A stretch of 64,000 nt of DNA from Neisseriaceae bacterium (GTDB lineage Bacteria > Pseudomonadota > Gammaproteobacteria > Burkholderiales > Chromobacteriaceae), in the NCBI GenBank assembly GCA_027489245.1, contig JAIYAC010000015.1, positions 16,597 through 80,596 of the forward strand. The letters run 5' to 3'. The position numbers and the translations under genes are program-made. This document shows, piece after piece, positions 1 to 7,805 of the stretch (its first letter is position 1; every line of letters starts with the position of its first letter). Below the pieces are notes generated by a model that saw only the letters and a program-made list of their open reading frames with translations, made no database searches and was not told the DNA's origin.

Positions 1-1
1 G

Positions 2-154
2 CGCGGCCAGGAGGCCAGCCCGCGCCATACCGCCAGTACGCTGCACGGCCTGCTGCAGCAGCACGGTGGCAATGCCAGCGCGGCAGCCAGGGCGCTGGGT
101 ATCAGCCGCAGCACGTTTTACCGCCGCCTGCGCGAAGGTGGCCACACGGCGTAA
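2..154 (+). CDS. C-terminal fragment of a Fis-type HTH transcription regulator
   Basis: Only the last 50 codons are in the window; the gene enters from the left edge. The visible part contains a Fis-type helix-turn-helix: a helix around LHGLLQQHGGNASAAARALG followed by the recognition segment ISRSTFYRRLRE. This arrangement is the usual C-terminal DNA-binding end of sigma-54-dependent activators (AAA+ core followed by Fis HTH), but the AAA+ part is outside the window, so a plain Fis-like or LysR-unrelated regulator cannot be excluded. It is convergent with the next gene and separated from it by a hairpin. Confidence 0.75.
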   Translation, partial: RGQEASPRHTASTLHGLLQQHGGNASAAARALGISRSTFYRRLREGGHTA

Positions 155-170
155 AACGGCGCATTAACAT

Positions 171-206
171 AAAAAACCCGCCACACCGTTAACGGCATGG
201 CGGGTT
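171..206 (-). terminator. Rho-independent terminator
   Basis: A 9-bp perfect stem (AACCCGCCA / TGGCGGGTT, 175-183 and 198-206) is followed on the minus strand by six T (171-176). It ends the leftward secreted-protein gene and may also stop the rightward regulator. Confidence 0.8.
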
Positions 207-227
207 ATGGCTGGTGCACCTGGCGGG

Positions 228-938
228 CTACCAGCCCATCTGCCGGGCGATGGTGGCCTTGAGCGCCACGCCCCAACGCATCTGGCTGGCGATAAAGGCG
301 CGGGTGGGTTTGTCCAGTGATGCCAGATCGCTAGCCTGGCCAGCGAGCAACGGCACGGTACGCGTGTGGTAGTACTTCAGATAATCACCGTCCCGGCTTT
401 CCATCACGCTGGTACTCAACACCAGCTGGGCCTCACCAGTGGCTTTATCCACCGCTTTGCGGCCAGTGACTTTGACGCAGCTTTGCCGGTCGGTTTTCTT
501 GCTGTCAATCTGCTGCTGGTAAATCACCACCTCGGCTTTGGCCTCACCGGCCTCGCGGCAGCTTTCGCTGAGCGACGATAGCCAGATTCGGTTAGAGGGG
601 GGCGAAATCAGGGTTTGCACGTAAATCTGGTCGCCACTTTGCGGGTCTACCAGCACCAGCGCCGCATCGGCGGTGGCGCCATCTACGTCGCCGCTGCCCA
701 CCTGGGTGATATCGGGCGCGAAGGTGTTCACTTCGCTAATCACCCAGCTACCAGCAGGCAAGCTCACCTGCTTTTTGCCCACTTCAAATTGCTGCAGCGT
801 ATCGCCTATCAGGAAGTGCTTTTCAAACTTCTGGCGGCGGGCCGTACCGCTTTCCAGCCAGCCAAAAGTCAATGGCTCCGCCAGGGCGTGGCCGCACAGT
901 GCCAGCAGCAAGCTGGCCATCAGCGTGGTTTTTTTCAT
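228..938 (-). CDS. Secreted protein of unknown function
   Basis: A 236-residue protein with a clear N-terminal signal peptide (charged MKK, hydrophobic LMASLLLAL, cleavage after ALA near residue 20), so it should be periplasmic. The mature part has no motif I recognise; it contains two Cys (in SESCREAG and RQSCVKV) that could form a disulfide. No membrane segment follows the signal peptide. It stands alone: convergent with the Fis regulator on one side and separated from the roadblock operon on the other. Function unknown. Confidence 0.7.
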   Translation of the reverse strand: MKKTTLMASLLLALCGHALAEPLTFGWLESGTARRQKFEKHFLIGDTLQQFEVGKKQVSLPAGSWVISEVNTFAPDITQVGSGDVDGATADAALVLVDPQSGDQIYVQTLISPPSNRIWLSSLSESCREAGEAKAEVVIYQQQIDSKKTDRQSCVKVTGRKAVDKATGEAQLVLSTSVMESRDGDYLKYYHTRTVPLLAGQASDLASLDKPTRAFIASQMRWGVALKATIARQMGW

Positions 939-1007
939 GGTGATCTCTATACAGTCCGTTGCTGCATGATAAACAGCTATGTCATTTATGCATAGAGCAC
1001 AGCCGTA

Positions 1008-1370
1008 CTACAGGATTTCTTCCACACTGCGCGCGGCGCGCTTGGCGTCGAGAAAGATCAGGCCTAGCTTGGCTTCTTTGCGGGCAATCACGGTGAGCAC
1101 GGCATCGCGCCCAGCGTAGCTCATCAGGATATAACCGGCGTCGCCTTTGACCATGACTTGCTCCAGCTCGCCGCGTGCCAGCTCGCGCGCGGTGCGTTCG
1201 CCCAGCGACAGCATGGCGGCGGCCATGGCGCCGACACGGTCTTCGTCTACGCCTTGCGGCAGCAGGGCAGCCATGGTCAGGCCGTCGGCCGAAATGATGG
1301 CCGAGGCTTCGATATCGGCCGACGCGCCGTTCAGGTCGCTAAGGATGGATTTGAGCAGTTGTTCGCGCAT
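1008..1370 (-). CDS. Roadblock/LC7 domain protein (MglB-like)
   Basis: The 120-residue protein consists of one roadblock/LC7 domain. The typical pattern is visible: an N-terminal helix (LLKSILSDL), the strand-turn ASAIISADGLTMAALLP, a long helix (VGAMAAAMLSLGERTAREL), then paired strands ending in YILMSYAGRDAVLTVIA. In Myxococcus the related MglB is the GTPase-activating partner of the polarity GTPase MglA, and Streptomyces conservons pair roadblock proteins with GTPases. A small Ras-like GTPase lies two genes upstream in the same leftward operon, which supports an equivalent partnership here. It is the last gene of the operon. Confidence 0.85.
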   Translation of the reverse strand: MREQLLKSILSDLNGASADIEASAIISADGLTMAALLPQGVDEDRVGAMAAAMLSLGERTARELARGELEQVMVKGDAGYILMSYAGRDAVLTVIARKEAKLGLIFLDAKRAARSVEEIL

Positions 1371-1392
1371 GGTGGTGGTTTCCGGTAATCGT

Positions 1393-2028
1393 TCAGGCGT
1401 AACGGCGGCACAGCGCCTCGGTCATGGCAACAAAGGCGTTATCGCCCAGTCGGGGTTGGCCGCCAATGACCAGTACAAACGACTGGCGGCCCAGATACAG
1501 CGGGTGGAAACCCAGCTCGGCATGGCCGGCGGGGTCGATCAGTGCCCAGGCCTGGGCACCCAGGCCCAGGTTCTGGTTCAGCAGCCGGGCGTGGCGGCGG
1601 CTCAGGGTGATGATGTCGCCGGCCAGCGCGGCAATCTGCTCGGCAGCCTCGTGGCGAAAGCCCGCCGTGGCGTAGTACAGGCCGTTATCGTCGGCCAGCA
1701 GGGCGCGGCCTTCGCCGGACAACGCGGCCAACAAGGCCGGCAAGCGGCTTTCCAGGCTACCCGCAGGCACGCTGCGCGCTTCGCTGCGGCCGCTGACAAA
1801 GCCCAGGCGTTGCAAGCGGTACAACACCACCAGCGCTTGCGCCGGGCTGTCTGCCGTAGACCATTCCAGCAGGCGGGCCTCGGTTAGCGGTAGCTCGCCG
1901 CCATGCTGCAGCAGCTGCAGCAACAGCTGCCGGTCGCAGCCCTCGTCTCGCGTACTGACCGCATACCAGGCGCCGGCGGGGGTGAGCTCGGCGTAGAGCG
2001 CGCCATTCAGGCTGAGCGTGCTGTCCAT
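1393..2028 (-). CDS. Unknown protein of the roadblock-GTPase operon
   Basis: I chose the start at 2028 (MDSTLSLNG) because it lies 4 bases beyond the GTPase stop; the longer frame would run into the GTPase gene. The 211-residue product has an N-terminal half that looks helical (resembling a winged-helix or effector domain: RQLLLQLLQHGGELPLTEARLLEW) and a C-terminal half, from about LESRLPALLAALSGEGRALLADDNGLYYATAGF, whose DNGLYYAT segment resembles the strand-turn-strand of a roadblock domain. That reading is weak. The tight spacing to both neighbours implies it is co-translated with the GTPase and roadblock protein and may be an adaptor between them. Function unknown. Confidence 0.65.
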   Translation of the reverse strand: MDSTLSLNGALYAELTPAGAWYAVSTRDEGCDRQLLLQLLQHGGELPLTEARLLEWSTADSPAQALVVLYRLQRLGFVSGRSEARSVPAGSLESRLPALLAALSGEGRALLADDNGLYYATAGFRHEAAEQIAALAGDIITLSRRHARLLNQNLGLGAQAWALIDPAGHAELGFHPLYLGRQSFVLVIGGQPRLGDNAFVAMTEALCRRYA

Positions 2029-2032
2029 GGCC

Positions 2033-2584
2033 CTAGCCCTCCAGCCCCGGGTCGATGGAATACAGCAGCGCACACACCAGCGTCTTGATGTCTTCGCGGT
2101 TACGCGCGTCTACCTCGAAAATCGGTGGCCGCAGGCCCAGTGTTTCCAGAATACCGGCGTAGTGCGCCGTGGTGGGGGTGGCGGCCAGGTCGGTCTTGGT
2201 GATGCCCACCACCAGTGGCGCATCCTGCAGCAGCTTGTCGAAGGCTTTCAGGAAAAACTGCAGGTCGCGTATGGGGTGGGGCCGGGTGTTGTCCAGCAGC
2301 AGGATCAGGCCGATACCGCCCTGGCTCAGGATGTCCCACATAAAGTCGAAGCGTTCCTGGCCGGGGGTGCCGTACAGGTGCACCTTGGTGTCGTCGTCCA
2401 GCATCAGCACGCCGTAGTCCAACGCCACGGTGGTGTGGCCTTTGCGGTCCAGCGTCATGTCGGAGGCGGTGGCGTCGGTCGTAACCGGCGGAATATCCGA
2501 CAGGCTGGCAATCGCCGTGGTCTTGCCAGCCCCTACCGGGCCGGCAAACAGGATCTTGTTATCACTGGGTCGCATGCAAAGCAC
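2033..2584 (-). CDS. Small Ras-like GTPase (MglA / SRPRB-like family)
   Basis: 183 residues. G1/P-loop GPVGAGKT at residues 15-22, G3 TPGQE at 73-77 (the TPGQ form shared with MglA and the COG2229 SRPRB-like family), and G4 as TKTD at 129-132. The protein is a bare G domain without a membrane anchor. Such GTPases act as nucleotide-dependent switches with a roadblock-family partner, as in the MglA-MglB polarity system and Streptomyces conservons; such a partner is encoded two genes downstream. Start either at 2584 or at the internal Met (2575). The upstream gene's stop abuts this start, so translation is probably coupled. Confidence 0.88.
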   Translation of the reverse strand: MLCMRPSDNKILFAGPVGAGKTTAIASLSDIPPVTTDATASDMTLDRKGHTTVALDYGVLMLDDDTKVHLYGTPGQERFDFMWDILSQGGIGLILLLDNTRPHPIRDLQFFLKAFDKLLQDAPLVVGITKTDLAATPTTAHYAGILETLGLRPPIFEVDARNREDIKTLVCALLYSIDPGLEG

Positions 2585-3712
2585 CTACAGGTTCTTGATC
2601 CGCCCCAGCAGGCGCGACAGCAGGCTCTGCCGCGCCGGGGGCAAGGGGGCGGGTGCCGGCGTAGCCGGCCGGGTAGCGGCAGAGGCCGCCTCGTTTGCCT
2701 TGCCTGCTGGCTCCAGCAGGCCCAGCGCGTGGCTGGCGGCAATGAAATTGCACAGCGGGCCGGGCTCCATCTTGAGCAGGCTGACCGCCACGCGCAGGCT
2801 GGTGGGGGTGCGTGACCACAGGCCGGCAATGCGCAAGGCGCCGGGCAGCGGGGCCAGCCGGGTCAGGTTGGGCCATTGGCGCAGACGTAGCGGCGTGTCC
2901 GGGTCGATACCGGCCAGCAGACGGCCACGGCAGCTCCATAGTGCTACCTGCCATAACAGGGTGGGCAGCGGCAGGCGCAGCGTGGGCTCATCGCCAGGCG
3001 GGGCCGCGAGCACCTCGGCGCCCAGGCGCAGGCCGTTCAGCTCGCACAGCTGCTGCACGCTGGACAGCGTGGTGTACAGCGCCACCTGGCCCTGCACCGG
3101 GTCTACCGTGGCAAACAGGCGCTGCTCGCAGTGCAGCTGCTGGGGCTGCTTCTGGCGGGCAGCGGCAACCAGCAGGCCATAGATGGTGCCGGCCGGGTGA
3201 AAGCGCTGCAGGGTACGGCGCTGGCCGCTGCGCGGGGCGGGGTTGGCCGCCGCGGCGTCGCCATGCATGGGCAGCGAGGGCGGAAGGCTCGGGGCGGGGC
3301 TGGACGCTGGCGCGGGCGGTGCCATGGCCGCAGCCACGGCGGCGGGCACAGCGCTGGCTGCCACGGCGGTGTCGTGGCCGGGTGCGGCCAACAGCTGGCG
3401 CAGGAGCGGAAACAGCTTTTCCATGCGTACCGGCTTCACCATCTGCAGTGACGGGGCATGGTCGCTGGGGTAGGCGGTCACAATCAGCGCCGGCAGCGCG
3501 GGGTGTTGCTGGCGGTACTGCTGCCATACCTGCCAGCCGCTGGCGCTGTCGACATCCACAATCGCCACCTGTGGCGTACCCGGGTAGTCGCTGGCCAGGC
3601 TGTAACGGTGCAGGGTATGCAGGCGAAACGCCATGCGGAACAGCGCCAGCTTGCGTTCGTCCATGCCGGCGGTGAGTACGGTAATCGGCTCAGCCGGCGT
3701 GCTGACAGACAT
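2585..3712 (-). CDS. Receiver-like domain protein with long variable C-terminus
   Basis: Start at 3712 is supported by a strong GGAGG seven bases upstream; it overlaps the end of the FimV-like gene. The 375-residue product begins with a CheY-like fold: strand VLTAGMD, strand VAIVDVDSA with a possible phospho-acceptor Asp (53 or 55), a Thr in IVTAYP (79) and a Lys in MVKPVR (93). These match the receiver Asp/Thr/Lys set, though the acidic pocket at the end of strand 1 is weak, so it may be a pseudo-receiver. A Pro/Ala-rich linker (about 112-170) leads to an unrecognised C-terminal domain. Receiver or pseudo-receiver proteins (FrzS, RomR) accompany MglA in Myxococcus, which is a suggestive analogy only. 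Confidence 0.65.
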   Translation of the reverse strand: MSVSTPAEPITVLTAGMDERKLALFRMAFRLHTLHRYSLASDYPGTPQVAIVDVDSASGWQVWQQYRQQHPALPALIVTAYPSDHAPSLQMVKPVRMEKLFPLLRQLLAAPGHDTAVAASAVPAAVAAAMAPPAPASSPAPSLPPSLPMHGDAAAANPAPRSGQRRTLQRFHPAGTIYGLLVAAARQKQPQQLHCEQRLFATVDPVQGQVALYTTLSSVQQLCELNGLRLGAEVLAAPPGDEPTLRLPLPTLLWQVALWSCRGRLLAGIDPDTPLRLRQWPNLTRLAPLPGALRIAGLWSRTPTSLRVAVSLLKMEPGPLCNFIAASHALGLLEPAGKANEAASAATRPATPAPAPLPPARQSLLSRLLGRIKNL

Positions 3713-5141
3713 GGGGCTCCTCCAGCGGGTCATCCAGTTTCAGAAGCTGGCGCAATTGCGCCAGACGGGTGGCTACCTCAGCGGGTGGCCGCCCCAGGGT
3801 ATGGCGCAGGTGCTGCAGCAGCGCACGCAGGTGGTCGGCGGCCTCCAGGCGCTGGTACAGATCTAATAGCAAGGGGTAGAGGCGCACGTCAGCCGGGTTG
3901 GCAAAGACAGCTTGCTCCAGCACCGCCAGTGCTTGCTCGGTCTGGCCGTAATCCAGATAGGCATCGGCTTCGTCCAGCGCATCGTGCCGGGTAGCCGTGG
4001 CCGCGGTGCCCTGCACGGTGACCAGCGGTATACCGCTCTCTGCCGCCGGGCTGGGCGGGACAAAACCCCATTCTCGCCCCAGTGCCTCCAGCCTGGCGCT
4101 GTCCGGCGCACTGGCCAGCACGTCCAGCACCGGGTGGCTACCCAGGGCAAAACCCATGCGCAGCAAGCGCTCGCGCAGCGCGGTGCCGTGCTCGCCCAGC
4201 AGCACAAAACTCTGCCACAAACGACGGGTAAAGCCGGCCAGATTGGCCTGGCGGTAATACAGATGCAGGATGTCCATCAGCGGGGTGAGCGGGTGGCGCG
4301 TCTGGGCCAGCAGGGCTTCCAGCGTGCCAATGGCGGTAGCGGTTTCGCCATGCTGCTGCAGGATGCGCACGCCCTGGCGTGCCGGCATCAGGTGACAAAT
4401 CGCCAGCCGCTCGTGCGGGTTCAGCGCTGCCAGCGCCTGGCTGCCACACACCAGCTGCAGGCTGCCATCGCCTGCTGCACTGGCCGGGCTGACAAGCTGG
4501 CCTGGCTGTGGCGCCGGGCTTGCCGGCTGGCGCAGGCCGATACGGCGGCTGACGGTAGCCATGTCCCAGCCCAGGGTGTCTTCGGCAAACACGCGCAGCG
4601 CCAGGTTGTCCGGGTCGATGCGCAGGCCTTCTACTACCGCCTGGGCGGTGTCGGCCTCGGTCATGATGCCCAGTGCGGCCAACCTTTGCAGTATGTCGGT
4701 AAAGTCGTCGATGGCGTGCAGGCGCAGGTACAGGCCCAGTAGCCGTGCCAGCTCGCGGCTGGCGGGCGGGTTGTGGTCTACGTAGCTGCGCAGCAGGGCC
4801 GCGGCGCGGTCCAGGTAGCCAAATTGCAGGTAGACGTCGGCTTCGGTCAGCAGGTCGGTATCGGCGACACCGATTTCCAGCTGTAGCACCTCTGCCCCTG
4901 GGCTGCCGGCAGCTTCGGTGGCGGTACCGCCTGGCAAGCGCTGGCTGGCCGGCTCGGGCGCCAGTGCGGTGACGGGCTGGGCGGCGGGGCTGGCTGCCGG
5001 CTGCGGGCGCAGTATTTTCAACGGCGGCAGCTGGCCGGCGGGCGGCGGGGTGGCCCGACGCTGACGCAGGGCCAGCAGCACGCCCAGCAACACAGCGGGG
5101 CTGGCGGCCAACAGCAGCGTGAAGTCGTCTGGCAGCAACAT
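3690..5141 (-). CDS. FimV-like membrane-anchored TPR protein
   Basis: 483 residues. An N-terminal hydrophobic stretch (about residues 7-24) followed by RQRR looks like a single membrane anchor with the rest in the cytoplasm. A Pro/Ala-rich linker leads to helical repeat modules: one around TEADVYLQFGYLDRAAALLR and a second around DEADAYLDYGQTEQALAVLE, both in the form seen in the FimV C-terminal domain (TPR pairs in polar hub proteins of polar flagellum and type IV pilus systems). The peptidoglycan-binding LysM domain of full-length FimV is not visible, so this is FimV-like rather than FimV. It overlaps the receiver-like gene and starts 4 bases from the ODP-like gene stop, so all are probably one transcript. 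Confidence 0.7.
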   Translation of the reverse strand: MLLPDDFTLLLAASPAVLLGVLLALRQRRATPPPAGQLPPLKILRPQPAASPAAQPVTALAPEPASQRLPGGTATEAAGSPGAEVLQLEIGVADTDLLTEADVYLQFGYLDRAAALLRSYVDHNPPASRELARLLGLYLRLHAIDDFTDILQRLAALGIMTEADTAQAVVEGLRIDPDNLALRVFAEDTLGWDMATVSRRIGLRQPASPAPQPGQLVSPASAAGDGSLQLVCGSQALAALNPHERLAICHLMPARQGVRILQQHGETATAIGTLEALLAQTRHPLTPLMDILHLYYRQANLAGFTRRLWQSFVLLGEHGTALRERLLRMGFALGSHPVLDVLASAPDSARLEALGREWGFVPPSPAAESGIPLVTVQGTAATATRHDALDEADAYLDYGQTEQALAVLEQAVFANPADVRLYPLLLDLYQRLEAADHLRALLQHLRHTLGRPPAEVATRLAQLRQLLKLDDPLEEPHVCQHAG

Positions 5142-5144
5142 GGT

Positions 5145-5915
5145 TTAGCGGCGCGGCGGGAAGTCGGCTTCGGACAGCAAGTCGGTGCCGCACTCCAGCT
5201 TTTCGAACCAGTCGAGGAAGCGCTTCACCATGGGCTTGCCTTTGTACGAGGCGCCGTGCTGCGGCACGATCCACTCTACGTCCATCTGGCGCACCATGTT
5301 GACCCACAGGCGGGCGGCGCGGTTATTGCTCATGTAGCGGCGGTGAAAGCCGGACATGTGGTGGTCGACCAGGTGGCGGTCAAAATCCTCCACCGGCTGT
5401 GCCGCGCTAATGCCATCCATCAGCGAGGCACCGATATCGCCGGAAAACAGAATCTTGCTGATAGGGTCGTATACCTGGAAAAACCCCACGGTATGCAGGT
5501 AGTGCGCGGGGACGATTTCCAGCCGGGTACGGCCCAGTGGCAGCGTCATGCCGCGGGCGGGGATGGGAATGAGCCGGCCTTCAGTGGCGCCTTTGACGCA
5601 AAAATGCGGGATGAAGCGCGTCCACTCCTGCGCAATCACGATCTGCGCGTCGGTAATCAGCAGCCAGCCGTTGGCCGAGGCAATGATGTCCGGGTCCTGG
5701 TGCGAGGCAAAAATATAGCGGGTATGCGAGGGCAGAAAGTGCTCGGCCATTTCGGCCAGCAGGTGCTTGTAAGTCAGGTTGCCGCCCGGGTCCAGCAGCA
5801 TGCCGTCACCATCGTGCACAATGGCAAACTGGTTGGATTGAATGCCCTCACCCTGTACCAGGTCGGTAAAGGCGATGCATTTATGGTTACCGTCGTTGTA
5901 GAGAACCTGTGCCAT
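5145..5915 (-). CDS. Metallo-beta-lactamase-fold diiron protein, ODP-like
   Basis: 256 residues with the metallo-beta-lactamase fold of the flavodiiron/ODP family but no flavodoxin domain. A full set of candidate diiron ligands is visible: H72-x-D74-x-D76 (SHQDPD), H138 or H141 (PAHYLHTVG), D160 (LFSGDIG) and H220 (PQHG). ODP of Treponema binds O2 at such a diiron site and acts in chemotaxis signalling; whether this one is a sensor, an oxidoreductase or a hydrolase cannot be told from sequence. As first gene of the operon with the FimV-like, receiver-like, GTPase and roadblock genes, an oxygen-signalling role linked to cell polarity is a reasonable inference. Confidence 0.8.
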   Translation of the reverse strand: MAQVLYNDGNHKCIAFTDLVQGEGIQSNQFAIVHDGDGMLLDPGGNLTYKHLLAEMAEHFLPSHTRYIFASHQDPDIIASANGWLLITDAQIVIAQEWTRFIPHFCVKGATEGRLIPIPARGMTLPLGRTRLEIVPAHYLHTVGFFQVYDPISKILFSGDIGASLMDGISAAQPVEDFDRHLVDHHMSGFHRRYMSNNRAARLWVNMVRQMDVEWIVPQHGASYKGKPMVKRFLDWFEKLECGTDLLSEADFPPRR

Positions 5916-6054
5916 AACGCTTGCGAGCCACCTGCTCGGTGCAGACCGGATAGACCCGAAAGATTAGCCAGACTAATACAAACGGGTATTGACTCGCATC
6001 AAACAGCAACCAATGGCCGTAACGGCCTGGGTGGCAGCCGCCGGGCCCGGGCGC

Positions 6055-6089
6055 AAAAACGCCCCGCTGTGCCAGGCACGAACGGGGCG
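6055..6089 (-). terminator. Rho-independent terminator after pntB
   Basis: Stem CGCCCCG (6060-6066) / CGGGGCG (6083-6089) followed on the minus strand by five T (6055-6059). It ends the leftward pnt operon; a copy of the 14-base word lies between it and the pntB stop. Confidence 0.8.
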
Positions 6090-6099
6090 CGATAGCGGC

Positions 6100-6113
6100 A
6101 AGGTTGGCCGCAG
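6100..6113 (+). repeat. 14-base repeated word AAGGTTGGCCGCAG
   Basis: Exact copy, between the pntB stop codon (ends 6115) and the pnt terminator. See findings for the window-wide distribution. Confidence 0.85.
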
Positions 6114-6114
6114 C

Positions 6115-7485
6115 TTAGTGCGATACGGCTTTCAGCATGTCTTCTACTACCTTTTTGGCGTCGCCAAACACCATCATGGTTTTGTCCATGTAGAACAGCT
6201 CGTTATCCAGGCCAGCGTAGCCCACGCTCATCGAGCGCTTCACCACGATGACGGTGCGTGCCTTGTGCGCTTCCAGAATCGGCATGCCGTAGATCGGGCT
6301 TTGCTTGTCTTTCTGCGCGGCCGGGTTCACCACGTCGTTGGCGCCGATCACCAGTACCACGTCGGTGTTGGAGAAGTCGGAGTTGATCTCTTCCATCTCC
6401 TGCACCTGCTCGTACGGCACTTCGGCTTCGGCCAGCAGCACGTTCATGTGGCCTGGCATACGGCCCGCCACAGGGTGGATGGCGTAGCGTACGTTCACGC
6501 CCTTCTGGTGCAGCAGCTCGGCAAACTCCTGCAGCGCGTGCTGGGCGCGCGACACGGCCAGGCCGTAGCCGGGCACGATGATCACGCTGTCGGCGTTGCT
6601 CATCAGGAAGGTAGCGTCTTCGGCCGAGCCGGACTTGTAGTTCTTCGGCCCGGTGTCGGCGCTACCGCTGCTACCGGCTTCGGCACCAAAGCCACCCAGC
6701 AGCACGCTGACGATAGAACGGTTCATCGCCTTGCACATGATGTAGGACAGGATGGCACCGGACGAGCCCACGCACGCACCGGCAATGATCAGCACCGGGT
6801 TGTTCAGCGTAAAGCCGATACCCGCTGCCGCCCAGCCGGAGTAGCTGTTCAGCATGGACACCACCACCGGCATATCGGCCCCGCCGATCGGGATGATCAG
6901 CGTCACGCCCAGCACCAGCGCAATGGCCACCATCATCAGGAAGGCGCCGTGGCTATCGGTGAGGAAGTACGCCACGCCAAAGCCCACCATCGCCAGCGCC
7001 AGCACCAGGTTCAGCAGGTGTTGGCCGCTGAAATTCACCGCCTTGGCGCCAAACTTGCCGGACAGCTTGCCGTAGGCCACTACCGAGGCAGTGAAGGTAA
7101 TGGCGCCGATGAAGGCACCGATGAACAGCTCCACCTTCTGCACGCCGGTGTGCTCGACACCGGTATGGAAGATGGCGGCCACGGCGATCAGCACCGCCGA
7201 CAGACCCACCAGCGAGTGCATGGCCGCCACCAGCTCGGGCATGCCGGTCATCTCGACGGTTTTGGCCTTGTACGCGCCAATGGCACCACCGGCCACGATG
7301 GCACCGACAATCAGCGCCAGCACGGGCTTGTCCATGATCATGAAGGTGGTGCCCACGGCAATCAGCATACCGATAATGCCGTAACGGTTACCCTGGATCG
7401 CCGTGGTGGGCGAGGACAGGCCTTTCAGTGCCAGGATGAACAGCACGGCTGCCACCAGGTACAGTACTGCGGATACGTTCTCCAT
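6115..7485 (-). CDS. pntB: NAD(P) transhydrogenase subunit beta
   Basis: 456 residues. Domain II membrane part: a run of hydrophobic helices from the N-terminus to about residue 260. Domain III: the NADP-binding part, with PGYGLAVSRAQHAL and GANDVVNPAAQ, which line the NADP site. With PntAA and PntAB it forms the inner-membrane proton-translocating transhydrogenase that transfers hydride from NADH to NADP+ at the expense of the proton gradient, supplying NADPH. It starts 3 bases after the pntAB stop, and the operon ends in a strong terminator. Confidence 0.96.
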   Translation of the reverse strand: MENVSAVLYLVAAVLFILALKGLSSPTTAIQGNRYGIIGMLIAVGTTFMIMDKPVLALIVGAIVAGGAIGAYKAKTVEMTGMPELVAAMHSLVGLSAVLIAVAAIFHTGVEHTGVQKVELFIGAFIGAITFTASVVAYGKLSGKFGAKAVNFSGQHLLNLVLALAMVGFGVAYFLTDSHGAFLMMVAIALVLGVTLIIPIGGADMPVVVSMLNSYSGWAAAGIGFTLNNPVLIIAGACVGSSGAILSYIMCKAMNRSIVSVLLGGFGAEAGSSGSADTGPKNYKSGSAEDATFLMSNADSVIIVPGYGLAVSRAQHALQEFAELLHQKGVNVRYAIHPVAGRMPGHMNVLLAEAEVPYEQVQEMEEINSDFSNTDVVLVIGANDVVNPAAQKDKQSPIYGMPILEAHKARTVIVVKRSMSVGYAGLDNELFYMDKTMMVFGDAKKVVEDMLKAVSH

Positions 7486-7488
7486 CTG

Positions 7489-7794
7489 CTATGCCCCCTG
7501 TTTTTTCTTCTTCTTGAACATGTCGAGCATGCGCTGGGTGACCATGAAGCCACCGAAGATGTTGATACTGGCCAGGAAAATACCGATGGTGCCCAGCACC
7601 GAGGTGACGGTGATCTGGCTGCCATGGATATCCACCACCTGCAGCATGGCGCCCACGATGATGATGCCGGAAATGGCATTGGTAACCGCCATCAGCGGGG
7701 TGTGCAGGGCCGGGGTAACGTTCCACACCACGTGGTAGCCCACGAACACGGCCAGAACGAAGATGGTGAAGCTGGAGATAAACGGGTCAACCAT
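7489..7794 (-). CDS. pntAB: NAD(P) transhydrogenase subunit alpha part 2
   Basis: 101 residues comprising the membrane helices that are fused to PntA in E. coli but form a separate subunit in this three-gene arrangement. Three to four hydrophobic helices are visible ([46 protein letters not shown]), ending in a Lys-rich tail FKKKKK. Lies 11 bases after pntAA and immediately before pntB. The GGAGG just upstream of the start (GGAGGTGCCATC on the minus strand) is a strong ribosome binding site. Confidence 0.94.
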   Translation of the reverse strand: MVDPFISSFTIFVLAVFVGYHVVWNVTPALHTPLMAVTNAISGIIIVGAMLQVVDIHGSQITVTSVLGTIGIFLASINIFGGFMVTQRMLDMFKKKKKQGA

Positions 7795-7805
7795 GATGGC
7801 ACCTC

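Noticed and set aside
228..995. Rightward frames opposite the secreted protein gene
   Set aside because: They are shadows of the minus-strand coding sequence, with no signal or motif of their own.
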